A stretch of 64,000 nt of DNA from positions 1 through 64,000 of the forward strand of contig NZ_POTW01000009.1 in NCBI RefSeq assembly GCF_003236295.1, given 5' to 3'. The notes below the pieces were generated by a model. That model made no database searches, was not told the origin of the DNA, and worked only from the letters and a program-made list of their open reading frames with translations. This document shows, one piece after another, positions 16,279-25,049 of this stretch. The translations under genes and the position numbers were made by a program. The DNA is from Jiangella anatolica (lineage in GTDB: Bacteria; Actinomycetota; Actinomycetes; Jiangellales; Jiangellaceae). Position 1 is the stretch's first letter; each line of letters begins with the position of its first letter.

Positions 16279-16407
16279 GTGGTCACTTCTTCCCTGACAG
16301 GTACCGGTCCGCACCATCGTACGCCTCAGGTGCAGCGGGTATGGTAGGCGCGGTTCGGGGGTCGGGACGGTCTCACCGCCGAGAGGGTGCGTCAGGAGGT
16401 CGAGGCA

Positions 16408-16818
16408 GTGTCGGGTCGCCGCTCCGAGGGCCGCGCGGGTCACCGCGTGCTCCGGAAGGCCTGGGCGCTCCCCGCCATCCTGCTCTCCGGCGCGCTGATG
16501 CTCATCTCGTCCGGCCCGCCGGCGACCGCCGGCCCGGCCGGCCAGCAGCGCGGATCGTCCGTCGCGACGGCACCGAGCGGCGTGCACGGCCCGGCCGCGC
16601 CGTCCGTCACCGCCGGCGGCGACGTCCGCGACCTGCCCGTCACCGCCGCACCCGCGACCGGCAAGCTCGGCTACGCGCCGCCGGCGTCCGTCGGCACCGT
16701 CGCCGGACTCGACCGCTACCTGCTCGACACCGTCCCCGCACCGACCGGCCGGGTGCCCGCCGACGACGCGTGGACCACGACCGACCCGCAGCGCGGCCCG
16801 CCCGCGATCCGGCAGTAG
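16408..16818 (+). CDS. Hypothetical exported or membrane-anchored protein
   Basis: A 136-residue protein from a GTG at 16408 with AGGAGG eight bases upstream. A basic start (SGRRSEGRAGHRVLRK) leads to one hydrophobic segment (AWALPAILLSGALMLISS), then an Ala/Pro/Gly-rich extracellular part with GYAPPASVGTVAGLDRYLLD. No known domain. It precedes the secDF gene by 73 bases on the same strand and is divergent from tatA, so it sits between two export genes. A role in export is only suggested by position. Confidence 0.55.
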   Translation: MSGRRSEGRAGHRVLRKAWALPAILLSGALMLISSGPPATAGPAGQQRGSSVATAPSGVHGPAAPSVTAGGDVRDLPVTAAPATGKLGYAPPASVGTVAGLDRYLLDTVPAPTGRVPADDAWTTTDPQRGPPAIRQ

Positions 16819-16891
16819 ACGTCCCCTTCGCACTCCGCCCGGCCGCCGGTCCCTGACCGCGCCCGCCGGGCACATCCCTTGGAGACCTCCT

Positions 16892-19465
16892 GTGGATCGC
16901 ACCAACGCGCTCTACCTCGCCATCGGCGTGACGGCCGTCGTCCTGGCCACCTTCGCGCTGATCCGCCGGCGCGCGGCGAAACGAGGCACCCCCGTCGACG
17001 GCGGGCGCTTCGCCCGCGGTGTGGCGGCGCTGCTGATCCTCGTCGCCTCCGGCTTCATCACGCTCACTTCGAGCCCGAACCTCGGCCTCGACCTGGAGGG
17101 CGGCGCGCAGATCGTCCTCGAGACGCAGAGCACCGACACCGTCGAGGCCAACGCCGAGTCCACCGACCGCGCACTGGAGGTGCTGCGCCGCCGGGTCGAC
17201 GCGCTCGGCGTCTCGGAGCCGTCGCTGAGCCGGTCCGGCGACCGGCGCATCATCGTCGAGCTGCCGGGGGTCTCCGACCCGCGTGAGGCGGCCGACGCGC
17301 TGGGCCGGACCGCCCAGCTCACCGTGCACCCCGTCCTCGGCTACGACACGTCCGGCCTGACGCCGGAGACGCCGGCCGAGACTCCACCGGCCACGCCGCC
17401 GGCCACCACCCCGCCCGCCACGCCGCCGGCCACCGAGGGCTCCGTCGGCGGCGCGATCGAGCCCGGGTCGGCGGACGGCGACACCGGCACCGACGTCGTC
17501 GCCGGCAGCACCCCGGCGCCGACCGAGACGCCCGCGCCGTCGGAGACGCCGGCCCCGGAGGGCGACGGCCAGCTGGTGCTGCCGGACGAGTCCGGCCAGC
17601 CGCTGCTGCTCGCGCCCACCGCGATGACCGGCGACGAGATCGACGGCGCCGACGCCGTGTTCGACCCGACCCGCGGCTGGTTCGTCACGCTCGACTTCTC
17701 CGGCAGCGGCGGCGACACCTGGGCGAACCTCACCAGCGAGGCCGCCTGCCAGCCCGAGGGCGACCCGACGCGGCGCATCGCGATCGTGCTGGACGACACC
17801 GTCATCTCCTCGCCCAACGTGACGACCAGCGTCCAGTGCGGCGTCGGCATCCGCGGTGGCACGACGGAGATCACCGGCGACTTCGACGAGGAGGAGGCCA
17901 AGGACCTCGCCGCGCTGGTCGAGGGCGGCGCGCTCCCCATCGACGTCACCACCATCGAGCAGCGGGTCGTCGGCCCGACCCTCGGCGACGCGGCCATCGA
18001 GGCCAGCGCCTGGGCGGCGATCATCGGCATGGCCGCCACCGCGATCTTCATCGGCGTCGCGTACCGCCTGGTCGGCGTCATGGCGATCCTCGCGCTGCTC
18101 GGCTACGCCGCGATCTCCTACGCGGCGCTGAGCGCGCTGGGCGCCACGCTCACCCTGCCGGGCCTCGCCGGTTTCGTCCTGGCGATCGGCATGGCAGTCG
18201 ACGCGAACGTGCTGATCTTCGAACGAGCACGCGAGGAGTACGTCGACGGCAAGACCAAGAGCCTGCGCGCCGCCGTCCAGAGCGGCTTCAAGAACGCGCT
18301 CTCGGCGATCGCCGACTCGAACGTCACCACGCTGCTGGCGGCCGGGCTGCTGTTCTTCCTGGCCTCCGGCCCGGTCCGCGGCTTCGGCGTCACGCTGACC
18401 ATCGGTGTGCTGGCCTCGCTGCTGTCGGCGCTGGTGCTGAGCCGGGTGCTGTGCGAGTGGCTGGCCGACCGGCGCTGGCTGAACCGGCACCACGACGCCA
18501 GCGGCCTGGCGCACCACGGCCGGATCCGGCTCTGGCTGCGTGAGCGCAACCCGCAGCTCATGACGAAGCCGCTGCGCTGGCTGCTGATCTCGGCGGTCGC
18601 CGTCGTGCTGGCCGTCGGCGGCATCGTCGCCCGTGGCCTGGAGTTCGGCATCGAGTTCACCGGCGGCCGGCTGGTCGAGGTGTCGCCGACCGAGACCGTC
18701 GACATCGACGACGCGCGCGCCGCCGTCGCCGACGCCGGCTTCCCCACGGCGATCGTCCAGGAGTCCGGCGACGACGACATCACCGTCCGGGCCAGCGACA
18801 TGTCCGACGACGAGGCGGCCGCCGTCATCGCCGCGCTCGACGAGATCGGCGGCGGCGCCGAACTCGTCCGCGACGAGACGATCGGCCCCAGCCTCGGCGA
18901 CGAGTTGCAGCGCAACGCGCTCATCGCCCTGGGTGTGGCGCTGGCGGCGCAGCTGGCGTACCTGGCGATCCGGTTCCGCTGGACGTTCGGCACCGGCGCC
19001 GTCATCGCGCTGTTCCAGAACGTCATCGTGACCGTCGGCATCTTCGCCTGGATCGGCAAACCGCTGGACGGCATGTTCCTCGCCGCCCTGCTGACGATCA
19101 TCGGCTACAGCGTCAACGACGCCGTCGTCGTGTTCGACCGCATCCGCGAGACCTGGACCCGCAAGGACGGCGAGAAGTTCAGCGACGTCTCCAACACGGC
19201 GATCCTCAACACGCTGCCGCGGTCGGTGAACACGGGCGCCAGCACCCTGTTCATCCTCGTCGCCCTGCTCGTCCTCGGCGGCGACTCGCTGTCGGACTTC
19301 GCGCTCGCCCTGGTCCTGGGCATCCTGATCGGTACCTACTCGTCGAACTTCACGGCGGTGCCGCTCACGATCCTGCTGGAGAGCTCCAAGCCGGCCCCGC
19401 CGCCGGCCCCGAAGAAGGTCGACAAGCGCAGCCGCGAGGATCCCAACTACGGCGCGGTCGTCTGA
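16892..19465 (+). CDS. secDF: SecD-SecF fusion protein-export subunit
   Basis: A single 857-residue chain that carries both SecD and SecF, which use the proton gradient to pull proteins through SecYEG. SecD part (1 to about 540): NLGLDLEGGAQIVLE, LEVLRRRVDALGVSEPS, a Thr/Pro-rich insertion (about 155-215), GALPIDVTTIEQRVVGPTLG and the membrane motif AIGMAVDANVLIFERAREE. SecF part (about 550-835): GLEFGIEFTGGRLVEV, DETIGPSLGDELQRNALIAL and IGYSVNDAVVVFDRIRETW. Twelve membrane helices are expected. The usual neighbours yajC and ruvB are absent, so this may be a second, stand-alone copy. It starts at a GTG with GGAG upstream. Confidence 0.93.
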   Translation: MDRTNALYLAIGVTAVVLATFALIRRRAAKRGTPVDGGRFARGVAALLILVASGFITLTSSPNLGLDLEGGAQIVLETQSTDTVEANAESTDRALEVLRRRVDALGVSEPSLSRSGDRRIIVELPGVSDPREAADALGRTAQLTVHPVLGYDTSGLTPETPAETPPATPPATTPPATPPATEGSVGGAIEPGSADGDTGTDVVAGSTPAPTETPAPSETPAPEGDGQLVLPDESGQPLLLAPTAMTGDEIDGADAVFDPTRGWFVTLDFSGSGGDTWANLTSEAACQPEGDPTRRIAIVLDDTVISSPNVTTSVQCGVGIRGGTTEITGDFDEEEAKDLAALVEGGALPIDVTTIEQRVVGPTLGDAAIEASAWAAIIGMAATAIFIGVAYRLVGVMAILALLGYAAISYAALSALGATLTLPGLAGFVLAIGMAVDANVLIFERAREEYVDGKTKSLRAAVQSGFKNALSAIADSNVTTLLAAGLLFFLASGPVRGFGVTLTIGVLASLLSALVLSRVLCEWLADRRWLNRHHDASGLAHHGRIRLWLRERNPQLMTKPLRWLLISAVAVVLAVGGIVARGLEFGIEFTGGRLVEVSPTETVDIDDARAAVADAGFPTAIVQESGDDDITVRASDMSDDEAAAVIAALDEIGGGAELVRDETIGPSLGDELQRNALIALGVALAAQLAYLAIRFRWTFGTGAVIALFQNVIVTVGIFAWIGKPLDGMFLAALLTIIGYSVNDAVVVFDRIRETWTRKDGEKFSDVSNTAILNTLPRSVNTGASTLFILVALLVLGGDSLSDFALALVLGILIGTYSSNFTAVPLTILLESSKPAPPPAPKKVDKRSREDPNYGAVV

Positions 19466-19526
19466 CGCCCGCGCCATCCGACGCAGTGGAGGGGACGGTG
19501 CCCGCTCGGGTACCGTTTCCCCTTCT

Positions 19527-19600
19527 GCCCGAATAGCTCAGCTGGTCAGAGCAACCGCCTTGTAAGCGGTAGGTCGTCGGTTCGAATCCGACTTCGGGCT
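19527..19600 (+). tRNA. tRNA-Thr (anticodon TGT)
   Basis: The acceptor stem GCCCGAA pairs with TTCGGGC at 19593-19599. The D arm is AGCTCAGCTGGTCAGAGC. The anticodon stem ACCGC/GCGGT encloses loop CTTGTAA with anticodon TGT at 19561-19563, reading ACA. The T arm contains GGTTCGAATCC. The CCA end is not encoded. The 3' end forms part of a 16-base direct repeat described separately. Confidence 0.93.
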
Positions 19601-19925
19601 CCCTCGTTACCCCATGACGACGGTGGATGCCCGCGAGACCGCCGGAACCAGACCGACGCCGGCCCGGAACCGTCGGTGGGGCGCGCATCCGCCGGTTTCG
19701 CGGGCATCAGCAGGTTCCCAAGGTCGCCCCCGGCGACGAGACACCCGTCCCGTGATGATCAACCCGAAGACAGGGCCCACCACCGCTCATGTGGTGCAGG
19801 CGCCCGTTGACGCGCCGGGTGACGACGCGGCCTCGTACCGCTTCCTCAGCACATCAGCTCTGTCGCAGATCACCTGAGACACCTGTCGCCTCTGTGTTGA
19901 GCCAGGAGACGACTTCGGGCTCCCT
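19589..19925. other. Att-like direct repeat at tRNA-Thr bounding a 305-base remnant
   Basis: CGACTTCGGGCTCCCT occurs at 19589-19604 (3' end of the tRNA plus four bases) and again at 19910-19925. Duplication of a tRNA 3' end is what tRNA-targeting integrases leave as attL and attR. The 305 bases between hold no supported gene, no integrase and no clear inverted repeat. A stretch with CAGATCACCTGAGACACCTGT near 19867-19887 is less GC-rich and may be an insertion-sequence relic, which I cannot confirm. The distal repeat overlaps the stop codon of the GNAT gene. This entry also covers the gene-free stretch 19601-19923. Confidence 0.6.
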
Positions 19926-20397
19926 ACACCGTCCGGCTCAGTAGCACGCCCATCGGCTGGAATCCGAGGTCGCGATACAGCCGCAGCGCGCCCTCGTTCG
20001 CGTGGTGCGCGTCGAGCTGAAGGCGAACGGCGCCGAGACCGGCCGCCGTCGTGACGGCCGCCTCCAGCAGGCGGCGGCCGATGCCCTGGCCGCGATGCTC
20101 CGGCAGCACCGCGACGTCCAGGGAGGCGGTCGCGACGTCGGCGAGCATGCTGGCCGGGCCGGGTCGCGGCAGCCGCGCCACCGAGGCGGAGCCCACGACC
20201 TCGCCGTCGAGTCTGGCGACCAGGATCCGTTCGCCGGCCGGCCGCGGCTCCCGATAGCGCTCGACGACGGCGTCGACCGGCGGGACGCGGTAGCGGTCCG
20301 GGTCGAGGGCGAGGTGATGCGCCGCGCTCGACACATAGACGCGGGCCAGCGCTTCGGCGTCATCGGGGAGTCGTGCAGCGGAGATCGCGACGGTCAC
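19924..20397 (-). CDS. GNAT-family N-acetyltransferase
   Basis: A 157-residue acetyltransferase from a GTG at 20397 (VTVAISAARLPDDAEAL). The acetyl-CoA site is seen in VAVLPEHRGQGIGRRLLEAA (motif A) and the C-terminal NEGALRLYRDLGFQPMG (motif B). The substrate is unknown. The gene is divergent from the next methyltransferase gene with 38 bases between starts. Its TAG stop lies inside the distal copy of the tRNA-derived repeat, so an integration event may have set its 3' end. Confidence 0.82.
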   Translation of the reverse strand: MTVAISAARLPDDAEALARVYVSSAAHHLALDPDRYRVPPVDAVVERYREPRPAGERILVARLDGEVVGSASVARLPRPGPASMLADVATASLDVAVLPEHRGQGIGRRLLEAAVTTAAGLGAVRLQLDAHHANEGALRLYRDLGFQPMGVLLSRTV

Positions 20398-20435
20398 CCG
20401 ATCGATCCTGCCCGAGCCATGACACGATCGGTGGC

Positions 20436-21212
20436 ATGAGCCGGGAGCTGCGCGGCATCTTCGACGAGGACGCCGCTCTGTACGCACGGGTCCGGCCGGA
20501 GTATCCGGTGGCGATCTTCGACGATCTCGGCGAGCTGGCCGGGCTGGGTCCGGGCACGCGCGTCGTCGAGATCGGGCCCGGCACCGGGCAGGCGACGCTG
20601 GCGCTGGCGGCGCGCGGGGCGCGGGTGGTCGCCGTCGAGTTGGGGGCGAACCTGGCGGCGGTGCTGCAGGAGCGGACCGACGGGCTGCCGGTCGAGGTGG
20701 TCGAGGCGGCGTTCGAGCGCTGGGCCGCGCCGCCCGCGTCCGCCGACCTCGTCACGTCGTTCACGGCCTGGCACTGGCTGGACCCGGCCGTGCGGGCAGA
20801 ACGGGTCGCCACGCTGCTGCGGCCGGGCGGCGCCCTGGCCACGGTGACGACGGAGCACGTGGCCGGCGGGACCGAGGACTTCTTCGCCGACGTCCAGGAG
20901 TGCTACGAGCACTGGGACCCCGCGACCCCGCCCGGCCTGCGCCTCACCCCGGCCGACGACATCGCGCCGTTCGAGGACGAGATCGACGAGTCGCCGCTGT
21001 TCGGCCCACCCATCCGGCGCCGCTACCGTGCCGACGTCACGTACGACACCCGCGGCTACCTCGACCTGCTGTCCACCTACTCGGGCCACCGCGCACTCAC
21101 GCCGGACCGGCGAAGCGGCCTGTTCGCCTGCATCGGCGGGCTGATCGACGACCACTACGGCGGCAGCGTCACCAAGGCCTACCTCTACGAGCTGCGCGTC
21201 GCCCGCACATGA
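20436..21212 (+). CDS. Class I SAM-dependent methyltransferase
   Basis: A 258-residue methyltransferase beginning SRELRGIFDEDAALYARVRPEYP, a common start in a family of small-molecule methyltransferases. Motif I is VVEIGPGTGQATLALA, then VVAVELGANLA, ADLVTSFTAWHWLDP and LLRPGGALATV. CACGAT lies seven bases before the ATG, suggesting a leaderless transcript. It overlaps the following phosphotransferase start by four bases. The substrate is not evident. Confidence 0.83.
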   Translation: MSRELRGIFDEDAALYARVRPEYPVAIFDDLGELAGLGPGTRVVEIGPGTGQATLALAARGARVVAVELGANLAAVLQERTDGLPVEVVEAAFERWAAPPASADLVTSFTAWHWLDPAVRAERVATLLRPGGALATVTTEHVAGGTEDFFADVQECYEHWDPATPPGLRLTPADDIAPFEDEIDESPLFGPPIRRRYRADVTYDTRGYLDLLSTYSGHRALTPDRRSGLFACIGGLIDDHYGGSVTKAYLYELRVART

Positions 21213-21791
21213 CCGAACAGCCCCTGACCGGCGGCCGCCTCACCCCGGGCGTCGTCCGCATCGGCGACACCGTGCGCCGTCCGGCCGGGCCGCACTCCCC
21301 TTTCGTCGCGGCGTTGCTCCAGTGGCTCGCCGAGCGCGGCTTCGACGGCGCGCCCCGGCACCTCGGCAGCGACGACCAGGGCCGCGACGTGCTGAGCTAC
21401 CTGGTCGGCGACGTCCCGGCCCGGTTCCGCACATGGGCCGACGCCCAGGTGCGCGCCGCGGCCGCACTACTGCGCGACTTCCACGACGCCACCTTCGGCA
21501 GCCGGTTGGCCGAGCCGTACCCCGTCGTCTGCCACCACGACCCCGGCCCGAACAACGTCGTCTTCCGCGCCGGCGTCCCGGTCGCGTTCATCGACTTCGA
21601 CTTCGCCGCGCCCGGCGACCCGCTCGAGGACGTCGCCTACCTGGCGTGGACATGGTGCGTGGTGGTCGGGCCGCGACGACCCGAAGGCGCCGGAGGTGGT
21701 GGCGTGGACCTGGCGCGAGCACGCGTTCATCGACAGCCATCGCCACAGCTTCACGGCTGCTCTCGACGGCGGCGACGGCGGGCGGCGATGA
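21209..21791 (+). pseudogene. Aminoglycoside-phosphotransferase-like kinase with internal deletion
   Basis: From the ATG at 21209 about 155 residues read as an APH-fold kinase: LLRDFHDATFG, VVCHHDPGPNNVVF (catalytic loop HxDxxxxN), AFIDFDFAAPGDPLEDVAYLAWTW. Right after this the frame turns into Gly/Arg-rich nonsense, while the +1 frame reads DDPKAPEVVAWTWREHAFID and SHRHSFTAALDGG to a TGA at 21791, which looks like the normal C-terminus of this family. About 40-50 codons between the two parts seem to be missing. I read this as a deletion with frameshift, so the enzyme is probably inactive. The tail overlaps the convergent MFS gene by 41 bases. Confidence 0.68.
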
Positions 21792-23067
21792 CGTCGCGCA
21801 GCGGCGGCACGACGACGCCGGCGGCGGCCATGCGACGGCGGGCCAGTCGGCGCGTGCGCAGGATGCCGACCAGCCCGATCGCCCACATCACGTACTGAAC
21901 GCACATCGCCACCCGGAAGTCGTCCAGGGAGTACTGCGCCGACGACCCACCGGCGCGGGCGTCGAGGACCAGGCCGATCGCCAGGATCGTCAGCAGCGAG
22001 GCGAGGAACCCGCCGACGTTGACGATGCCGGTCGCGGTGCCCAGCCGGTTCGGCGGGTTGAACGTGCGGGCGAAGTCGAACCCGATCATCGAGCCGGGGC
22101 CGCTCAGGGCCATCGACAGCACGAGCAGCACCAGCAGCCAGCCCGGCGCCCGCCCCGGCAGGAGCAGGACGGCGGTCCAGGCGGCCGCGTTCGCCGCCAC
22201 GATCCCCAGCACCAGCCAGGACCGCCGCAGCGGATGGCGCTGCACCATCACGCCGATGACCGGCCCCGCCACGACGCCGGCCAGCACGGTCAGCGTCAGC
22301 AGCGCGCCGGCCGCGGCCTCCGACCGCCCCTCGCCGGAGACCAGGAACGGGAACCCCCACATCAGCGCGAACACCGTGCCGGAGAACTGGGTCGTGAAGT
22401 GCGTCCACAGCCCGAGCCGGGTGCCCGGATGCCGCCACGCGGTGACGAGGTCCGCGCCCAGGTGCCGGATCGACGCGTCCTGCGGCCGCTGCGCGACGCG
22501 CGACGGGGTGTCGCGCAGCGCGACGGCGGCGAGCACGCCCACCAGCACGCCGGTCGCCGCCGCGGACCCGAACGCCGCGCTCCAGCCGTAGGCGTGCAGG
22601 ACGGCGACGAACGGCACCGCGGACAGGATCTGGCCGGCCTGCCCGACCAGGCCGGTGAGCTGCGTCATCACCGGGACCCGGCCGGGCGGGAACCAGGCCG
22701 AGACGATCCGCAGCACGCTGACGAACGTCAGCGCGTCGCCCGTCCCGACGAGGATCCGGCCGGCCGCGGCCAGCGGCACCGAGTCGGCCAGCGCCAGCAC
22801 GGCCTGGCCGCCGGCCATCAGCAGCGCGCCGGACGCGACCAGCAGGCGCCCGCCCACCCGGTCCAGCAACAGCCCGATCGGGATCTGCAGTCCGGCGTAG
22901 ACGACCAGTTGCAGCACGACGAACGAGGCGAGCACGCTGGCCGACACGTCGAAACGGTCCGCCGCGTCCAGCCCGGCCACCCCGAACGAGGTGCGGTGCA
23001 TGACGGCGACGATGTACGCGGATACGCCGACGGCCCAGATGGTCCAGGCGCGGCGCGGTGTCGGCAT
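21751..23067 (-). CDS. Major facilitator superfamily transporter
   Basis: A 438-residue 12-helix transporter. The N-terminal half carries MHRTSFGVAGLDAADRF and the loop motif GLLLDRVGGRLLVASGALLM; the second half has PFLVSGEGRSEAAAGALL and GFDFARTFNPPNRLGTATGI, a pattern of the nitrate/sialate/oxalate-type MFS group. The start ATG at 23067 is preceded by GACAAT eight bases upstream, a leaderless arrangement. The substrate is unknown. The 11-mer GAACGCTATTG at 23069-23079 in its leader is also found at 13484-13494. Confidence 0.84.
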   Translation of the reverse strand: MPTPRRAWTIWAVGVSAYIVAVMHRTSFGVAGLDAADRFDVSASVLASFVVLQLVVYAGLQIPIGLLLDRVGGRLLVASGALLMAGGQAVLALADSVPLAAAGRILVGTGDALTFVSVLRIVSAWFPPGRVPVMTQLTGLVGQAGQILSAVPFVAVLHAYGWSAAFGSAAATGVLVGVLAAVALRDTPSRVAQRPQDASIRHLGADLVTAWRHPGTRLGLWTHFTTQFSGTVFALMWGFPFLVSGEGRSEAAAGALLTLTVLAGVVAGPVIGVMVQRHPLRRSWLVLGIVAANAAAWTAVLLLPGRAPGWLLVLLVLSMALSGPGSMIGFDFARTFNPPNRLGTATGIVNVGGFLASLLTILAIGLVLDARAGGSSAQYSLDDFRVAMCVQYVMWAIGLVGILRTRRLARRRMAAAGVVVPPLRDVIAARRRRRREQP

Positions 23068-23205
23068 AGAACGCTATTGTCCACCGCGGCGGTCGCAGAG
23101 GACCCGGCACTCCAGGAGGGAGCACCGAGTCCTCCGACTTCGGTCACGAGGGTGTGTGACCATTCCGACTGCGGGTTTGATTTCAGGCGGTCCCCACAAT
23201 CGGAA

Positions 23206-23227
23206 GTGGCGGCCCGAAGGCCGCCAC
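23206..23227. terminator. Nine-base-pair hairpin with CGAA loop in the 23068-23413 gap
   Basis: GTGGCGGCC-CGAA-GGCCGCCAC is a perfect stable hairpin. It lies about 190 bases after the CBS gene stop and about 140 bases before the MFS start, both on the minus strand, so it could terminate the CBS transcript. No U-tract follows. The rest of this 346-base gap is somewhat less GC-rich (for example CGAAAATTCGACC and AAAGACTTTCAGAG) and shows no gene that I can support. Confidence 0.5.
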
Positions 23228-23413
23228 GTCCGAGAATGCGCCGCTGCTCACAACGCATGACATCTCGCGAAAATTCGACCGGGCAAAGACTTTCAGAGAT
23301 CGACTTCTCGTGCATGTCGACAGGCCCGGACCTGGGAACACGTCGCCCGATTTGCCGGCAAACGTCAGGAAAGATCGGCCGATCGGTGGAGGGCCGGATG
23401 GGCCCAACGACAC

Positions 23414-23854
23414 CTATGTCGATGCGGTGCGGATGTAGGTCGAGAGCGAGTCGCGTTCCACCTCGAGCTCGGTGATGCGGATCTTCACGACGTCGCCGAT
23501 GCTGACGATGCCGTCGAGCGTGCCGTCGTCGGTGACCACCGGCATGTGCCGGAACCGCCCGACCGTCATCGCGGCGGCCAGCTCGTCGACGTGCTGGTGC
23601 GGCGCGCAGGTCTGGACGTCGGCCGTCATGATCGCGGAGATCGGCTCGGAGAGGACGGCGGCGCCGCGCGCGGCCAGCGCCCGGACGACGTCGCGCTCGG
23701 AGACGATGCCGGCGATCGAGCTGCCGTCGGCCGACACGACCACGGCGCCGATCCCGTTGTCGGCCAGGACGGTGAGTAACGTGCGGACGTCGGTGTCGGG
23801 CGGGACAGTCACAACGCCCTTGCCCTTGGTGCGGATGATGTCGGAGATGCGCAT
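23414..23854 (-). CDS. Tandem CBS-domain protein
   Basis: A 146-residue protein made of two CBS motifs: residues 1-60 (MRISDIIRTKGKGVVTV, DNGIGAVVVSADGSSIAGIVSERDVVR) and 75-135 (ISAIMTADVQTCAPHQHVDEL, RFRHMPVVTDDGTLDGIVSIGDVVK). Such stand-alone pairs bind adenine nucleotides and act as energy sensors. GAGGAGG lies about eight bases before the ATG. The neighbours give no target. It is monocistronic between a terminator-like hairpin and the LacI gene. Confidence 0.9.
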   Translation of the reverse strand: MRISDIIRTKGKGVVTVPPDTDVRTLLTVLADNGIGAVVVSADGSSIAGIVSERDVVRALAARGAAVLSEPISAIMTADVQTCAPHQHVDELAAAMTVGRFRHMPVVTDDGTLDGIVSIGDVVKIRITELEVERDSLSTYIRTAST

Positions 23855-23951
23855 CGGGGGCCTCCTCGCCGGCTCGGAGTACTCCTGGTGCCTTCGAACC
23901 GTACGGCCTTCGCGCCGATCCGGAAAGGCTTCTGCAGAGTCGCGACTGCTT

Positions 23952-24989
23952 TTACCCCGGATTGTCCGCCGGACGCGTGCCGGTGGACGCCGGCCCGGTC
24001 GATCCGCGCAGCACCAGCTCCGGCGTGAACAGCAGCTCCGCACGGTCCGCCGGGACGCCGGCCAGCTGCTCCAGCAGCGCCTGCACCGCGGCCGCGGCCA
24101 TCGCCGGCACCGGCTGCCGGACGGTGGTCAGCGGCGGGTCGGTGAACGGGACGAGCGGCGAGTCGTCGTAGCCGACGACGGACACGTCGCCGGGCACCGC
24201 GAGCCCGCGCTGCCGCACCGCACGCACCGCGCCGAGCGCCATCAGGTCCGACCCGCAGACGATCGCCGTGCAGCCGGCGTCGATCAGCTGGGAGGCGCAG
24301 GCCCGGCCGCCCTCGACGGTGAAGAACGACGTCGCCACCAGCGTGACGGGGTCCGGCGCGCCCGGCACGGCCCGCATCGCCCGGGTGAAGCCCTCGATCT
24401 TGCGGGCCGCCGGGACGAACCGGCGCGGCCCGATGGCCAGGCCGATGCGACGGTGCCCGAGCGAGGCGAGGTGCTGGACGGCCAGCTCGGCCGCCGCGAC
24501 GTCATCAGTCGAGACCGACGGCGCGTCCAGGCCCGGGACGTGGCCGTTGACCAGGACGATCGGCAGTCCCAGCTCGCGCAGCCGGTGATAGCGGGCGGGG
24601 CTCGCGGTGCTGTCGGCGTGCAGCCCGGAGACGAACAGGATGCCGGCGACGCCGCGGTCGAGCAGCATCTCGACGTACTCGTCCTCCGTGATCCCGCCCG
24701 GCGTCTGCGTGCACAGCAGCGGCGTGTACTCCCGCTGCGCCAGGATCGTCTCGATGACCTGCACGAACGCCGGGAAGACCGGGTTCTCCAGCTCGGGCAC
24801 GATCAGCCCGATGAGCCCGGCGCTGGTCGAGCGCAGCCGGCTGGGCCGCTCGTAGCCGAGCACGTCGAGCGCCGCCAGCACCGCCTGCCGGGTCTGCGCG
24901 GCCACGCCCGGCTTCGCGTTGAGCACCCGGCTGACCGTCGCCTCGCTGACCCCGGCGTGCAGGGCGACGTCGCTGAGCCGCACCGTCAT
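23952..24989 (-). CDS. LacI-family transcription regulator divergent from msiK
   Basis: A 345-residue repressor. The helix-turn-helix and hinge are TVRLSDVALHAGVSEATVSRVLNAKPGVAAQTRQAVLAA, with a periplasmic-binding-type sensor domain from about 60 (LIGLIVPELENPVFPAFV, IVLVNGHVPGLDAPSVSTDD, ELVLRGSTGPAS). The gene faces msiK across 219 bases, as in several actinomycetes where a LacI protein controls the shared sugar ATPase. The inducer is probably a sugar or oligosaccharide; none is shown by sequence. Confidence 0.86.
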   Translation of the reverse strand: MTVRLSDVALHAGVSEATVSRVLNAKPGVAAQTRQAVLAALDVLGYERPSRLRSTSAGLIGLIVPELENPVFPAFVQVIETILAQREYTPLLCTQTPGGITEDEYVEMLLDRGVAGILFVSGLHADSTASPARYHRLRELGLPIVLVNGHVPGLDAPSVSTDDVAAAELAVQHLASLGHRRIGLAIGPRRFVPAARKIEGFTRAMRAVPGAPDPVTLVATSFFTVEGGRACASQLIDAGCTAIVCGSDLMALGAVRAVRQRGLAVPGDVSVVGYDDSPLVPFTDPPLTTVRQPVPAMAAAAVQALLEQLAGVPADRAELLFTPELVLRGSTGPASTGTRPADNPG

Positions 24990-25049
24990 GGACGGACGGT
25001 ACCGCGCGGGCCAACCCGGTCAGCGGCCACGCGCGTACCATCGTGAGCT

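Noticed and set aside
16640-19477. A 945-codon open frame antisense to secDF
   Set aside because: Composition is Arg/Gly/Asp-rich without motifs; long antisense frames are expected at this GC content, and the plus strand encodes a clear SecDF.
19365-19688. Minus-strand reading with EVGFEPTTYRLQGGCSDQLS
   Set aside because: This is the antisense translation of the tRNA-Thr gene, a well-known false protein in annotations.
19605-19909. The 87-codon plus-strand frame inside the att-like interval
   Set aside because: No ribosome-binding site, no domain, and Arg/Thr/Pro-biased composition; the interval looks like non-coding remnant DNA.
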